DNA of 64,000 bases from Ostrinia nubilalis (GCF_963855985.1 NC_087099.1:6106001-6170000); one strand, 5' to 3'. Shown: positions 1 through 10,636, numbered from the stretch's first letter. The notes: generated by a model from the letters alone, not told the origin. Program-made: numbers and translations.

Positions 1-2
1 AG

Positions 3-585
3 GATATTGCTAGAACCATATACCGTAATCATGGAGTAAAAGGATTGTTCACGGGCTTACTACCTCGAATATTCAAGGTTGCCCCTGCATGCGCGATCAT
101 GATTGCCACATTTGAATATGGGAAACAGTTCTTCCAAAAGTACAACACACAGAAATATAAGGAGAAAATGCAAAGGTGAGAATGAGAATATTAAGTACTG
201 TATGTAATGTGTGTTCCATTTGAGAGTGGGTGGCAGTTATTGTCCGTTTGGAAAAATAGAAGCACCAATATTGTTATGCAATATACATAAATATTTTATT
301 GTTCAAATTAATTCTGACTGTAATTGGTTGTTTAAACTAAAATATTGATGCTACTATCAATTTGTGTGGGTTTTTGAAATGTACTTGTTTCTGCCATCAA
401 TTTTTTAGTTTTTATTATAGGAAATTTATTGTGGTGTAGATAATGAAAATGCTACCCAACCATACTACAAAACCATATTTAATTCTTTTTCAGTTCATGC
501 ACAGATTGATTTTTGTTTTTGTTTGTTTTATAAAACATTCTATTTCAGACAAGGAATAGAAATAGAAATTATTAAAAGCGAATAG
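3..585 (+). CDS. SLC25A40: Mitochondrial carrier, SLC25A39/40 type, C-terminal end (partial)
   Basis: Two 3'-terminal coding exons are visible, 3-175 and 549-585, joined through a GT..AG intron in phase 2; the 5' part lies outside the window. The encoded end reads GLFTGLLPRIFKVAPACAIM and then TFEYGKQFFQKYN. This is the last matrix loop and sixth transmembrane helix of SLC25 carriers, and the VAPACAIMI stretch is closest to the SLC25A39/SLC25A40 pair. Those proteins sit in the inner mitochondrial membrane and are known to support mitochondrial glutathione import. The final exon adds the short tail QGIEIEIIKSE before TAG at 583-585. Family assignment is firm. The choice between 39 and 40 is not possible here, because insects usually have one ancestral-type gene. 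Confidence 0.88.
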
Positions 586-1284
586 TTGTATGTCCTTGCG
601 CTCCTGAAGGTATTCTGTTTATTTAATAATGTACATGTTTTAGCAAGTGCTTTAGTTAAATCTTTAATTTTATAATATTAGCAACTATTTGTAGCTTTAC
701 TGTAAATTATGAGACAGATACCAAATTAATTGTAAACTTAGATCCTCAAAAAAGTGAATAACTTTGGTTTTTAATGGTTTTTTCTTTTTTATTTACAGGC
801 ACCAAGATATTGTGTTGATAGGAAAGACTAACAGTAGTGACTACTCATGATTCAATAGTTCAGAAGCAAGAAATGAACCAAGAAAATGAATGATCAAATA
901 ATATTATTGTGATAAAACTAGCATAGCTAATAGTCAATACAGGATGTTATGCTTGCAATTGAGAATAATGCATAGAAACATCTGTAAATTGTTACCAAAT
1001 GAACTCTTAACTAACAAAATATAGGCAATTCTGCAATCATGTTAGGATTTATTTATATTCATTTTGTGATATTGTAGGATAACATTTCAGGCATAAAATA
1101 GCTTTTGAAAGTACTGTATTTATGTAGTACTTCTTACACAGCTAGTTCGGACCTGAATACTGATGAGTTTGTATATTAGTATTTTAGACTATAGTAGCAA
1201 ATTCTAGCTTATAACAATAAAACTGTTGTATTTGTGCATAATGCCTATTTAACATGATGTTATTAGATATATGGGTTAGTTTTG
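586..1284 (+). other. 3'UTR of the carrier gene with a possible UTR intron
   Basis: After the stop codon there is a possible donor (GAAG/GTATTC) at 609/610 and a good acceptor (tttacag) ending at 798, so the 3'UTR may be split. A polyadenylation signal AATAAA lies at 1216-1221. The retrotransposon starts 69 bases downstream. Another AATAAA at 8107-8112, beyond the retrotransposon, could have ended a longer pre-insertion 3'UTR. Confidence 0.5.
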
Positions 1285-1289
1285 ATGAG

Positions 1290-1616
1290 TGTACGCGCCA
1301 GAATTAAAACCTCATACATTTCAAACTCGTGTCACACTATTCTATCACTCATTCTGACAGTCCTTTTCCTATCCTCTCCCTCCCACCTTCAGTCTCGCTC
1401 TCGCATCGCAACGCGCCGCTTCGCCTACCTATCTGGGCGTTAATAATAAATAAGTATCCAAAATAAACCAATTCAAATAAACCCAAATCGCGCGCTAAAC
1501 TCATCTCAATAAAATTCAAGTGTTTGTGAAAGTGAAAGAAGAACCAAGCTTGGACCGTCCTGTGGAGTCTGCTCAATCGAAGGTATCCCATCCCATTCCT
1601 ATCCCAATCTCCTACA
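1290..1616 (+). repeat. 5' LTR of the BEL/Pao element
   Basis: Begins TGTACGCGCC and ends TCCTACA. It is identical over 327 bp to 7487-7813. It contains AATAAA-type signals near its middle and 3' part (for example aataataaataag and caataaaattc), consistent with LTR polyadenylation signals. Confidence 0.95.
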
Positions 1617-1625
1617 ACTCCTTTC

Positions 1626-1643
1626 TGGTCCTACCGAGCCGCA
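1626..1643 (+). other. Candidate primer-binding site
   Basis: TGGTCCTACCGAGCC starts about 10 bases after the 5' LTR. TGG at the start is the complement of a tRNA CCA end, and the rest resembles the acceptor end of tRNA-Tyr with mismatches. The exact primer tRNA is not settled by this sequence. Confidence 0.45.
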
Positions 1644-2010
1644 TGGTTCATTTCCTATCCTTTACACTTACAGAAAATCACAACTACACATTTTCACGCA
1701 TCCGTCATTTTGACAACTCTCTAGAAAATTCTAGAAAATTCGCTCGTTTGACACATTCTTTCTGGAAAGTTCGATTCGTTTGACATTTGACACATTCTAG
1801 AAATTACTATTCGCTCAAACGTCAACTCGTTGTTTGTAAACACGTGTATTTTTTAAATTCAATCTTTTAAATTTTTATTTCAATTCAATTTCAAATTCGC
1901 TTACATACGCTACGCATTTTATTTTCCTACTGGATTATAAATAAATACGCTCAACTCAACTCATTTTTTAACGCTAGCTCTCGTGCGTGTGTTTGCTCAC
2001 CTACAATACA

Positions 2011-5000
2011 ATGGAGGGAGTAAAACGCAAAATTAATTTGCTTGAAGCTAAAAAAGAAGCGCTTTTTCAGAGGGTTCAGGAACTATACGACCTCAGCCTA
2101 AAGGTCTCCGACCCTCAGATTGAACAAATTTTCATGTCTCGCATGCATTCGATTGAAAAAACAAGATCGGATTTTCTTGATACTATTGACGAACTTAATT
2201 TGTGTTATATGAAACATGATGAGGAACTCAAACCTACATTTGCTGCACTCAACTCGTTTGACGATTTGTACTGTAACATCCTTTCGGTGCAAAGCTCCAT
2301 CGCACAACTAAAGGCCAACACAGAGCGTCGCAAACAGGATTTCGTAAAAAAATTACCGCCTTTAGAACTAGTCTCTTTCGACGGAGCCCCTTCCAAGTGG
2401 CCCGTTTTCTACCAAAATTTTAAAACTCTTATTCATGAGAACACTGGTTTGTCTCCAGGTGAAAAGGCTCAATACCTTATAGGAAAACTTTCCGGAAAAG
2501 CACTTACAATTTGCTCGGGTATTCCACCGACTGGTGAGAACTATTACATAATTTGGAACAACCTATTAGAAAAATACCAAGACATAAGAGTACAAGCCTC
2601 TATGTATTTGGAACAATTAATAAACTTCAAATCGCAATCTTTAGATGAATTTTTGGAACAGTATTGCTCAGCTGAAGCTGCCTTACGACGTTTACAGATT
2701 GATGACCTTTCCGATTTCATTTTGACTCATATTGCTCTCAGTAAATTAGACAAAGACACTCTAAATTTATTTGAACAATCCATTAAGCACGTAAAAATGC
2801 CTACGTTTAATGATCTCAAGACTTTTATAAAAGAACAGAATAAGATCCATTCTTTACGCTCATCTTTTACGCAAAATAAGCCGTACGTTAATTATAATAA
2901 AACGAATTTCGCATCGCAGTCTAAAAACTCGAAACCGACACAGTCTTTTGTTTCTAATACAGCTTCTGGAGTAAAACCCAATCAACATTACTCTCAATCT
3001 CAACCGAATTCGCAAGGCTCATACACTCCATCCGCTGTACGCAAGAATTGTCAACTTTGTAAGACGGAACCTGAACATGCCCTGTTCAAATGCAGTTATT
3101 TTCGCTCGAAAAATGCGCCAACTCGCTACTCTTTAGTGAAAAAATTTAACTTTTGCCTCAATTGTTTAGGCTTTCATAATGTTAAATATTGCAAATCTCA
3201 AAATCGTTGCTCAGTTTGCCAACGTAAACATCACACTCTTATTCATATAGATAACTTTAACGTGAATAGACCTATGACGTCACAACAGCTAACTTGCAGC
3301 GCGACGCTTTCGCCGACCGACGCGTCCATGTCCGCGCCCGGTCCGGTCACGCCGCCGTTGCAATCGATGCCAACCAACAATGTATCTCTCTCTGCAGTCA
3401 CGCCGTCGATTGCTGATGAATCTAGTACCACGGTCTTATTACCCACCGCGTCAGTGTATACTTATGACAATAATAAGACGTGTCAAAAATTACGCGTGTT
3501 TCTAGACACAGGTTCGATGAGCAACTTTATCACAAATAAATGTTGTGCGCGACTGAACTTAAAAGTCAATCCGCTACCTACCACTATTAAGGGGATAGGT
3601 CAATCTGAAAGTGTGTCGCTAGGATATGTATCTTTCACAATTGCCTCACGCTTTGATCCCAGGTGTAAATACACAATTAACGCACGCGTCATTGATACAA
3701 TAACCGATTATTTACCTAATGTAAGGGTTGACATAACCCAGTTATCGCATTTACAAGGTCTTCCTATGGCTGATGACAGCTTCGATATCCCTGCTGAAAT
3801 CGATTGTTTGTTAGGTAATGAGATATTCCCGCTTCTTTTAGGTAGTAATAAAATAACTTCACCGCAATCCTCTGTCATCGCCATCGAAACCACGCTCGGA
3901 TATCTCGCTATGGGACGCGCTCAGTGCTACTCAGCTCATTCACGCAATGATAATAAAGCATTCTTTTGCAATGTAGACTCGCACTCATTAGAATCACTCA
4001 CGCAACGCTTTTGGGAGCTTGAAAGTGTACCTACTAAGAGACACATCAGCCCTGACGACGAAATATGTGAAAACATTTTCCAATCAACTCATTCTCGCGA
4101 CGACTCTGGGACGTATACCGTTTCTTTGCCATTTAAACTCGACCCATCAGAACTCGGCGATTCTTACTTTACTGCTAGGCGTCGCTTCTATAACTTAGAG
4201 AAAAAGTTAGACTCAACTCCGGGCTTACGCACTAACTATAATGAAAATATTCAAGACTGTATCGATCGCGGTTTTCTGTCAAAAGTTGAAAACGCATCGA
4301 ATTCAGAGGAAAATACTCCAAATTATTATATACCTCATCATGCAGTATACCGACCAGATAAACTCACTTCAAAAACTCGAGTCGTTTTAGATGCAAGTTG
4401 TAAAACAACCTCTGGAAAGTCGTTAAATGATGTTCTTTACACTGGCCCAAACTTACAAAGTAATATTTTTGATCTTTTAATTAACTTACGCATTTTCTCA
4501 GTCGCTTTATCTGCTGATATTGAAAAGATGTATTTCTGTGTAAAGCTTGATCAAAATCACCACCCGTTTCAACGCATATTATTTCGATTTGATCCTGAAT
4601 CACCGATTGATACTTATCAATACAATAGGGTTTCTTTTGGCGTTTCTAGCTCGCCTTACCTCGCTATGCGTGTCGTTCGCCAACTCGCTGAGGACGAGCG
4701 CGCGAATTATCCTATCGCCGCGTCTGAAGCTCAATCCTGTATGTATATGGACGATTATGTCTCATCGATGGACGGGTTAGAAAAAGCTGAACAATCTTAC
4801 CATCAAATGGTTAAGATGTTCATGGCCGGGGGGTTTAAAATGGTTAAGTGGATCTCGAACAACCCTGAGCTTATAAATAAGATTCCCGATTCGCATAAAA
4901 ATCCACAGCTCGTCGATTTTGACACTGACTCAGAAATTACGACAAAAATCATAGGCATGCAGTGGCTTCCTAATGATGACGTTTTTCTTTACAAAATTAA

Positions 5001-7308
5001 CTCTACTAACTCTGACCAATGCACAAAACGCACGATTCTTTCCGCAACCGCTAGATTATTCGACCCTTTGGGTTTGCTAGGCCCTGTGACAGCGTTTCTC
5101 AAACTCTTAATTCAAGAATGCTGGCAGCGCGAACTTGAATGGGATCAGCCAGTTCCAGACTCAATAAAAAATAAATGGAATCGGTTTGATAGTGAGATTA
5201 ACTATTTATCGCAATTAAAAATACCTCGTCACATAGGAATCACCGCGGGTTGTCACGTCACTATCATGGGCTTCGCGGACGCCAGCGAAGTATGCTACGG
5301 AGCTGTAGTTTATGTGCGCGTGAGCTCTGATGCAGATTCACCCGGTGAAGTCTTTCTTATCGCATCCAAATCGCGCGTCGCGCCTTTAAAGAAAATATCT
5401 CTTGCGCGGCTTGAACTGTGCGCAGCGCTGCTCTTAACAAATCTTTTATTATCGGTTCGCGATAGTATAGAGAATCGTTATCCTGTTAACTCAATTTACG
5501 CATTTTCAGACTCGACTGTCACTCTCACGTGGATACATTCTCCCGCGTACAAATTTCACACATTTGTTGCGAATAGAATTACTGAAATTAATTCGAAACT
5601 CAACGCAAAAATTTGGTATCATGTTAATGGAAATGAAAATCCTGCAGATGTAATATCGCGACCTGTAACTCCTAAAGCATTATTAAATCAATTAAATTGG
5701 TTTCACTCTCCTCAATGGACAGTTCAGCCAATCTCGCAATGGCCTATCGAGCCATTTCAAGTTTCATCTAACAGTGTTCGACTGGAAGAGAAAACTATCG
5801 CTCTTGTTTCAGAGACAAACTCTCAATCGAACTCTCACCCTTTCGATCGATTAATTGATCGCATTTCCACGTACCCAAAATTATTACGCGCTACTGTGTA
5901 CGTGTTACGCTTCGCTAAAATACTACGTTCAAACGGAGTGGTTACATCCTCTGATTTAGAACTCGCTGAACTCTATTTAGTACGCCATATACAGGCACTA
6001 TTTTTTACTCAAGATATGCACGCAATTAAAAATAATAAACCCTTTAACAAATCGCTTCTCAAACTTAACCCTTTCATTGACTCTGATAATATACTTCGTG
6101 TCGGAGGTCGACTCACTCACTCTCAACTCAACTATGGACAAAAGCATCCAATCATTCTATCGCCTAAACATCGCTTCACTCAACTTTTAGTTGATTACTT
6201 TCATGTATGTAATTTACATACTGGTCCTTCACTTCTACTCAGTCTGCTTAGACAGAAATTTTGGATACTTTCCGCACGTAACTTAGTACGTCAAAGAGTG
6301 CATCAATGCAATATCTGTTTTCGTTTAAACCCTAAATCTACAAACCCTCTTATGGGCGACTTGCCATCATTTCGCGTTTCAGAAGCTAAAGCCTTTGTTT
6401 ATACATCGGTCGATTATGCAGGTCCCTTCTTTATTACTCACATTCGCCGCAGAGGTGTTAAAAGCCAGAAGGCTTATATTTGTTTATTTTGCTGTCTTAC
6501 AACTAAGGCTCTACACATAGAGTTAGTTTCAGACTTAAGCTCTGATCTATTTCTCGCCGCTTTTCGTCGATTCATTTGTAGAAGAGGCCCCGTTTCCATG
6601 ATATATAGCGACGGAGGTACTAACTTCATTGGCGCTAAACGCAAGCTTGACGAAATTTACGCTCTTTTAGAATCTGACTCTCACAAAAATTATTTAAGTT
6701 CACATTTGGCTGAACAACGCATTAAGTTTCTTCATAGTCCACCATATGGTCCGCACTTTAACGGCATCACAGAGATAAATGTTCGTTATGTAAAAACGCA
6801 TCTTTATAAAGTTATTGGTCTTCAAGTGTTAACATACGAAGAGTTCAACACTGTACTTGTACAAATAGAAGGCTTATTGAATAGTAGACCATTGTGTGTT
6901 CTTAGCTCTGACCCATCTGATATATCCGCTCTCACTCCCAATCACTTTCTCAATATAACTCCACTGAAATTCTTACCAGTAGAGGATGTCTCTGATATTT
7001 CTGACAATCGGTTAACGCGTTATCAGTTAGTCAATAAATTAGTGCAAAGCTTTTGGCGTCGCTGGAGTCAGGAGTATTTAACTTCTCTACAACGCCGTGA
7101 AAAGTGGAATACGGTGACCAAACCGATAGATGTGGGCTCTGTTGTTGTTATAAAAGATGACAATGCGCATCCTCTTTGTTGGCCATTGGGTGTGGTTGTG
7201 GAAGTATATCCCGGAAAGGACAAAATCATTCGCACCTTAAAGATTCGCACTGCAACCGGTACTTATGTTCGGCCTGTAGTTAGGGTTTGTCCTCTTCCTT
7301 TACAGTAA
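2011..7308 (+). CDS. Gag-Pol polyprotein of the BEL/Pao element
   Basis: The first ATG in the frame is at 2011 (context ACAATGG), giving about 1765 residues. The frame is open 24 bases further upstream but without an ATG, so 2011 is the likely start. Domains in order, with approximate residues: N-terminal coiled gag and DUF1759-like capsid region (1-270); three CCHC-like Cys/His clusters (about 346-410, CQLC, FCLNC, CSVC); aspartic protease with FLDTGS (about 498); reverse transcriptase with YMDDYV (about 911); RNase H with FADAS (about 1088); integrase with an HHCC finger (about 1397-1440) and catalytic Asp in DYAGP, Asp in SDGGTNF and Glu in GITE. No frameshift or internal stop is present. 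The product would assemble particles, copy the RNA and insert the cDNA. All catalytic motifs look intact. Confidence 0.95.
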   Translation: MEGVKRKINLLEAKKEALFQRVQELYDLSLKVSDPQIEQIFMSRMHSIEKTRSDFLDTIDELNLCYMKHDEELKPTFAALNSFDDLYCNILSVQSSIAQLKANTERRKQDFVKKLPPLELVSFDGAPSKWPVFYQNFKTLIHENTGLSPGEKAQYLIGKLSGKALTICSGIPPTGENYYIIWNNLLEKYQDIRVQASMYLEQLINFKSQSLDEFLEQYCSAEAALRRLQIDDLSDFILTHIALSKLDKDTLNLFEQSIKHVKMPTFNDLKTFIKEQNKIHSLRSSFTQNKPYVNYNKTNFASQSKNSKPTQSFVSNTASGVKPNQHYSQSQPNSQGSYTPSAVRKNCQLCKTEPEHALFKCSYFRSKNAPTRYSLVKKFNFCLNCLGFHNVKYCKSQNRCSVCQRKHHTLIHIDNFNVNRPMTSQQLTCSATLSPTDASMSAPGPVTPPLQSMPTNNVSLSAVTPSIADESSTTVLLPTASVYTYDNNKTCQKLRVFLDTGSMSNFITNKCCARLNLKVNPLPTTIKGIGQSESVSLGYVSFTIASRFDPRCKYTINARVIDTITDYLPNVRVDITQLSHLQGLPMADDSFDIPAEIDCLLGNEIFPLLLGSNKITSPQSSVIAIETTLGYLAMGRAQCYSAHSRNDNKAFFCNVDSHSLESLTQRFWELESVPTKRHISPDDEICENIFQSTHSRDDSGTYTVSLPFKLDPSELGDSYFTARRRFYNLEKKLDSTPGLRTNYNENIQDCIDRGFLSKVENASNSEENTPNYYIPHHAVYRPDKLTSKTRVVLDASCKTTSGKSLNDVLYTGPNLQSNIFDLLINLRIFSVALSADIEKMYFCVKLDQNHHPFQRILFRFDPESPIDTYQYNRVSFGVSSSPYLAMRVVRQLAEDERANYPIAASEAQSCMYMDDYVSSMDGLEKAEQSYHQMVKMFMAGGFKMVKWISNNPELINKIPDSHKNPQLVDFDTDSEITTKIIGMQWLPNDDVFLYKINSTNSDQCTKRTILSATARLFDPLGLLGPVTAFLKLLIQECWQRELEWDQPVPDSIKNKWNRFDSEINYLSQLKIPRHIGITAGCHVTIMGFADASEVCYGAVVYVRVSSDADSPGEVFLIASKSRVAPLKKISLARLELCAALLLTNLLLSVRDSIENRYPVNSIYAFSDSTVTLTWIHSPAYKFHTFVANRITEINSKLNAKIWYHVNGNENPADVISRPVTPKALLNQLNWFHSPQWTVQPISQWPIEPFQVSSNSVRLEEKTIALVSETNSQSNSHPFDRLIDRISTYPKLLRATVYVLRFAKILRSNGVVTSSDLELAELYLVRHIQALFFTQDMHAIKNNKPFNKSLLKLNPFIDSDNILRVGGRLTHSQLNYGQKHPIILSPKHRFTQLLVDYFHVCNLHTGPSLLLSLLRQKFWILSARNLVRQRVHQCNICFRLNPKSTNPLMGDLPSFRVSEAKAFVYTSVDYAGPFFITHIRRRGVKSQKAYICLFCCLTTKALHIELVSDLSSDLFLAAFRRFICRRGPVSMIYSDGGTNFIGAKRKLDEIYALLESDSHKNYLSSHLAEQRIKFLHSPPYGPHFNGITEINVRYVKTHLYKVIGLQVLTYEEFNTVLVQIEGLLNSRPLCVLSSDPSDISALTPNHFLNITPLKFLPVEDVSDISDNRLTRYQLVNKLVQSFWRRWSQEYLTSLQRREKWNTVTKPIDVGSVVVIKDDNAHPLCWPLGVVVEVYPGKDKIIRTLKIRTATGTYVRPVVRVCPLPLQ

Positions 7309-7472
7309 CTCAAATAATGCTCTTAACTTTATTTTTTTTAACTTCAATTTAACTCAACTTTAACGCTCATTTAACTCAAATTTAACTCGTTTAGTTCTCT
7401 CTAACGCATGCTTTTTTGCGTTTTTAACTTTATTTTTGTTTACAAACGCTACTCAATCTAGAGGAAGACCTC

Positions 7473-7486
7473 TAGGCCGGGGGAGT
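7473..7486 (+). other. Polypurine-like tract before the 3' LTR
   Basis: A G-rich run (ggccgggggagt) directly abuts the 3' LTR. This is where plus-strand DNA priming is expected. A short inverted repeat (agaggaagacctct) lies just upstream. Confidence 0.5.
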
Positions 7487-7813
7487 TGTACGCGCCAGAA
7501 TTAAAACCTCATACATTTCAAACTCGTGTCACACTATTCTATCACTCATTCTGACAGTCCTTTTCCTATCCTCTCCCTCCCACCTTCAGTCTCGCTCTCG
7601 CATCGCAACGCGCCGCTTCGCCTACCTATCTGGGCGTTAATAATAAATAAGTATCCAAAATAAACCAATTCAAATAAACCCAAATCGCGCGCTAAACTCA
7701 TCTCAATAAAATTCAAGTGTTTGTGAAAGTGAAAGAAGAACCAAGCTTGGACCGTCCTGTGGAGTCTGCTCAATCGAAGGTATCCCATCCCATTCCTATC
7801 CCAATCTCCTACA
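7487..7813 (+). repeat. 3' LTR of the BEL/Pao element
   Basis: 327 bp, identical to the 5' LTR, and followed at once by the target duplication ATGAG. Confidence 0.95.
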
Positions 7814-7818
7814 ATGAG

Positions 7819-8438
7819 TAACAAACAAAGGTAGGCAATGGCATTCGAACATTATGTTCTTGTATACTATTTGATATTCCAGTGCTTTCTTAAAAAGAAT
7901 CACTTCTGAAATTTTCATTTATTTGTCTAAAAAATAGTACTATTATTTTTATTCATGTGACTATACATATTATTTTGAAACATTTAAGCAATGTAATTTT
8001 TTGTAAATAGTTTTATGTTGATACCCCATGTTGTTTCACCTGTTGAGTATATTAAATTGTTTTTGTAAATAATCACCTGGACCTGAATAATTTGTAAATA
8101 GGATAAAATAAATGTTAATTCTGTCAAGAAAACAGTATTTTTTTATTTTTAGAATTCACTTGGATCTGTTTCATCACCACATACTTAACCTAAATTTTCA
8201 AATCTGATATCTGGCAACAAAACAAAACTTTTCCAACACAGTCAAATACATTATTACAAAGTGTATTAAATTATTATTCTAACTACCAAAAAAATATCAT
8301 TCACTTGAAGGTATAATGATTTTAACACACTATTCTGTTAAACTAAACATGCATGTGAGGCTGTGGGAATGTTAGGCAAAATGAAAAATAGCAAGTGTAT
8401 AAAACTAATTTATTTATTACAATATTCTTAAAATAAGC
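7819..8438. other. Intergenic DNA between the retrotransposon and LSM8
   Basis: No reading frame of note. The sequence rejoins the pre-insertion DNA after ATGAG. AATAAA at 8107-8112 on the plus strand could end the carrier transcript. On the minus strand, overlapping AATAAA signals at 8409-8418 would serve LSM8. The carrier gene and LSM8 are therefore convergent, with short 3' regions. Confidence 0.5.
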
Positions 8439-8729
8439 TTAGTGTACAATGGGTCCCAGGGGTTCTGCTTTTATATTACCAAGGTCTAGTCTGCTGTCTA
8501 TAGATTCATCAATTTGCCCGACCACTGCGATATTGTCGCCACGAATTATGTGAAGTCCAAGCACTACTTGCGCTACCCCAGTTGACGAAGAAAACACACG
8601 TTCATGGGATTCATCTAAAATTATGTTTATTGTTTGATCAAAACCCTTCAACGTTCCAATAAAATTTCGCCCATCTGCGGTTATAACAGACACTGTCTGG
8701 TTTACGTAATTTTCTAATCCTGAAGCCAT
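8439..8729 (-). CDS. LSM8: U6 snRNA-associated Sm-like protein LSm8
   Basis: A single uninterrupted 96-residue frame, the normal length for LSm8. It carries the Sm fold: Sm1 motif with VITADGRNFIGTLKGFDQ and Sm2 motif with HIIRGDNIAVVG. The start MASGLENYVNQTV matches the LSm8 N-terminus. LSm8 is the subunit that marks the nuclear LSm2-8 ring, which binds the 3' oligo(U) end of U6 snRNA and supports U4/U6 and tri-snRNP assembly. Here the C-terminal tail keeps DLGNIKAEPLGP, characteristic of LSm8. There are no introns in the coding part. Polyadenylation signals lie just past the stop (8409-8418 on the minus strand). Identification is secure. Confidence 0.97.
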   Translation of the reverse strand: MASGLENYVNQTVSVITADGRNFIGTLKGFDQTINIILDESHERVFSSSTGVAQVVLGLHIIRGDNIAVVGQIDESIDSRLDLGNIKAEPLGPIVH

Positions 8730-9121
8730 TGTCGTAGAAAAATTTACAGCTTAGTATTTCTAGTTAGAATTACTGTAAATTAAAATTGAAATATTTTCCG
8801 TCGTTTGTCGGCGTTTTCGTAGGTGTCAAAATCACAAAATGCGGCTGTCACTGTCATCAGTGTCAGTAAACTTTTTTATTGGATTCCTTCTGCAAAAATA
8901 GGCAAAGATATTAGGGCATACAGCCAAGTTTTCAGTATTTTTTTTTTCAATATAATAATGACCCTAAACTTCAGGCAATCCCCTCTAGCAATGTGAGTAG
9001 ACCAGTGGTTCACTCAGTTTATAAAAACTAGTTGCAGCGCCACCAATGACATATTCCAAATGTCACTATTGATGAGTAACATGCTGAGACAAAAATGGTG
9101 AATTGCAGTGTATTTTATTGT

Positions 9122-9337
9122 AAAAAAACCTACACTAAAACGTAGAAAAATAATTACTAATTACCTACTTATTTATTAGCCAAGATGCGAGTGCCAAGAT
9201 TATGAAACATGTAAAGTTTGCCTGCACCAACTCCAAAAGTATCAATCATGGTATCCCTACATAAATTTTAATAATTCGTCCTAATAAATAAGTAGGTAAT
9301 TAGTAATTATTTTTCTACGTTTTAGTGTAGGTTTTTT
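9122..9337. repeat. Perfect 56-bp inverted repeat (foldback MITE-like)
   Basis: Arm 9122-9178 (aacctacactaaaacgtaga...) returns as its exact reverse complement at 9282-9337, around a loop of about 100 bp. The right arm runs straight into a gagtcggttttat tail common at the ends of lepidopteran dispersed repeats. No coding frame. Confidence 0.75.
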
Positions 9338-9448
9338 GGAGTCGGTTTTATTTTTTTTTATAAAATTTTACTTATTTCTTGCTTTTTAGTTAACTAATTA
9401 TTACCTTGATGTTACCACTGAAGGTAGGCAGTACACTGAGACCAAAAA

Positions 9449-9845
9449 AAATTGGTTCATAATCGGCGGAGATATTACGTATAAAAAAGTTCATCCCCAA
9501 TTTTCCACCCTTGGGGGTGAAATATTTTCTTCAAATTCGCATGAAACCACCCTTTTGATAATACCTATTGAACAAAAAAATAATCGTTCAAATTGGTTTA
9601 TAATCGGCGGAGATATTGCGTATAAAAAAGTTCATCCCCAATTTTCCACCCTTGGGGGTTGTTTTTTTTATTATTAAATTTAAATGGGACCACCCTTGAG
9701 GTATTACCTATACGCCGAAAAAAGATTTGTTCAAATCGGTTCATAATTGGCGGAGTTATCGCGTAACAAACATAGAAAAAAAAAAAAAAAAAAAAAAAAC
9801 ATACGGGTCGAATTGAGAACCTCCTCCTTTTTTGAAGTCGGTTGA
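9449..9845 (+). repeat. Direct repeats (about 142-bp period) ending in poly(A) and a conserved tail
   Basis: The block with cataatcggcggagatatt and ttccacccttgggggt occurs at about 9449-9519, again at 9590-9660, and partly at 9733-9768. It is followed by a poly(A) run (9776-9799) and catacgggtcgaattgagaa with gaagtcggttgaaaa. This looks like the 3' end of a retroposed lepidopteran repeat. I do not name the family. Confidence 0.6.
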
Positions 9846-9872
9846 AAAGAGATCTGAAACTTCAAATCTTGA

Positions 9873-10447
9873 AAAGGACAATATTACCTTCCATCAGTAA
9901 ATATTATTTTATTTATTTTACATTAATTAATACACTAAATTTGCAAAAAACTAAATTTCAAAAAGTGTTGCCACTGGAAAGCACAAATTCCTAATTTTGT
10001 AATATTTTTAAGAATAGTGTACTTACGAATATAATCGAAATTCTATGTTAAAAATTTGATACTGCCTACCTATTGGCAGGAAGTAAGTATTTGGAAAAGA
10101 AAGTTTTTTTTTATTTGGTCAATATACTAATTAATTAATGTAAATAAATCCTATGTCCAAACGTTTGTATTAATACAATAAAATAATGTTCGTCGAATCT
10201 GCCTATTTCATTATTACATAGTACGGTCAGTGTTTGGTAACCCAAAAGTGTACATTTTTATTTCAATACGCTGGCCACCCAGCGGAAATTTTAGTGTGGT
10301 ACAGCACAATATGAAATATCGATATCGACATCGACTTGGTGATTGTATTGTTAGAAAAATGTAAGAGTCGCACTTCTCCTGTAAATAATTTTACGTATAA
10401 ACCGAACAAAAGAAAATTGAAACAGAGTTCCATACCATCTTTTAAAG
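9873..10447. other. Gene-free AT-rich DNA
   Basis: No coding frame, RNA gene or clear element boundary seen. Short runs such as cgatatcgacatcgac occur near 10320. Confidence 0.4.
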
Positions 10448-10491
10448 TTGAATTTCGACGTTGAGCTACCCTTCTCAACGTCGAAATTCAA
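10448..10491. repeat. Perfect 18-bp hairpin
   Basis: ttgaatttcgacgttgag (10448-10465) and its exact reverse complement (10474-10491) flank the 8-base loop ctaccctt. It is followed by a second small palindrome (aatattgaatatt). No known RNA class is recognised. Confidence 0.6.
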
Positions 10492-10636
10492 TATTGAATA
10501 TTGAAAGAGAATGAATACTCCAAATACCACCTCTTGTTCATCCTCTAAGGTCCGGTTTACACTAAGGCAGAGCGGAGCAGAAAAGTTTTTGAATAACCAA
10601 TCAGATTCCCTTATTTGCTCATCGCCACTCCGCTCC

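Larger units (their letters stand above)
1290..7813 (+). mobile_element. Complete BEL/Pao LTR retrotransposon
   Basis: A full-length element of 6524 bp. It has a 327-bp LTR at each end (1290-1616 and 7487-7813), a 5-bp target duplication ATGAG (1285-1289 and 7814-7818), TG..CA termini, a candidate primer site after the 5' LTR, a G-rich tract before the 3' LTR and a single gag-pol frame. I compared the two LTRs by eye and found no differences. With the open frame, that points to a very recent insertion. Domain content (DUF1759-like gag, zinc knuckles, aspartic protease, RT with YMDD, RNase H, integrase) identifies the BEL/Pao superfamily. No envelope-like frame follows pol. Confidence 0.96.

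Noticed and set aside
1987..2010. Start of the gag-pol frame at 1987
   Set aside because: That codon is GTG. The first ATG in frame is 2011 with a good context.
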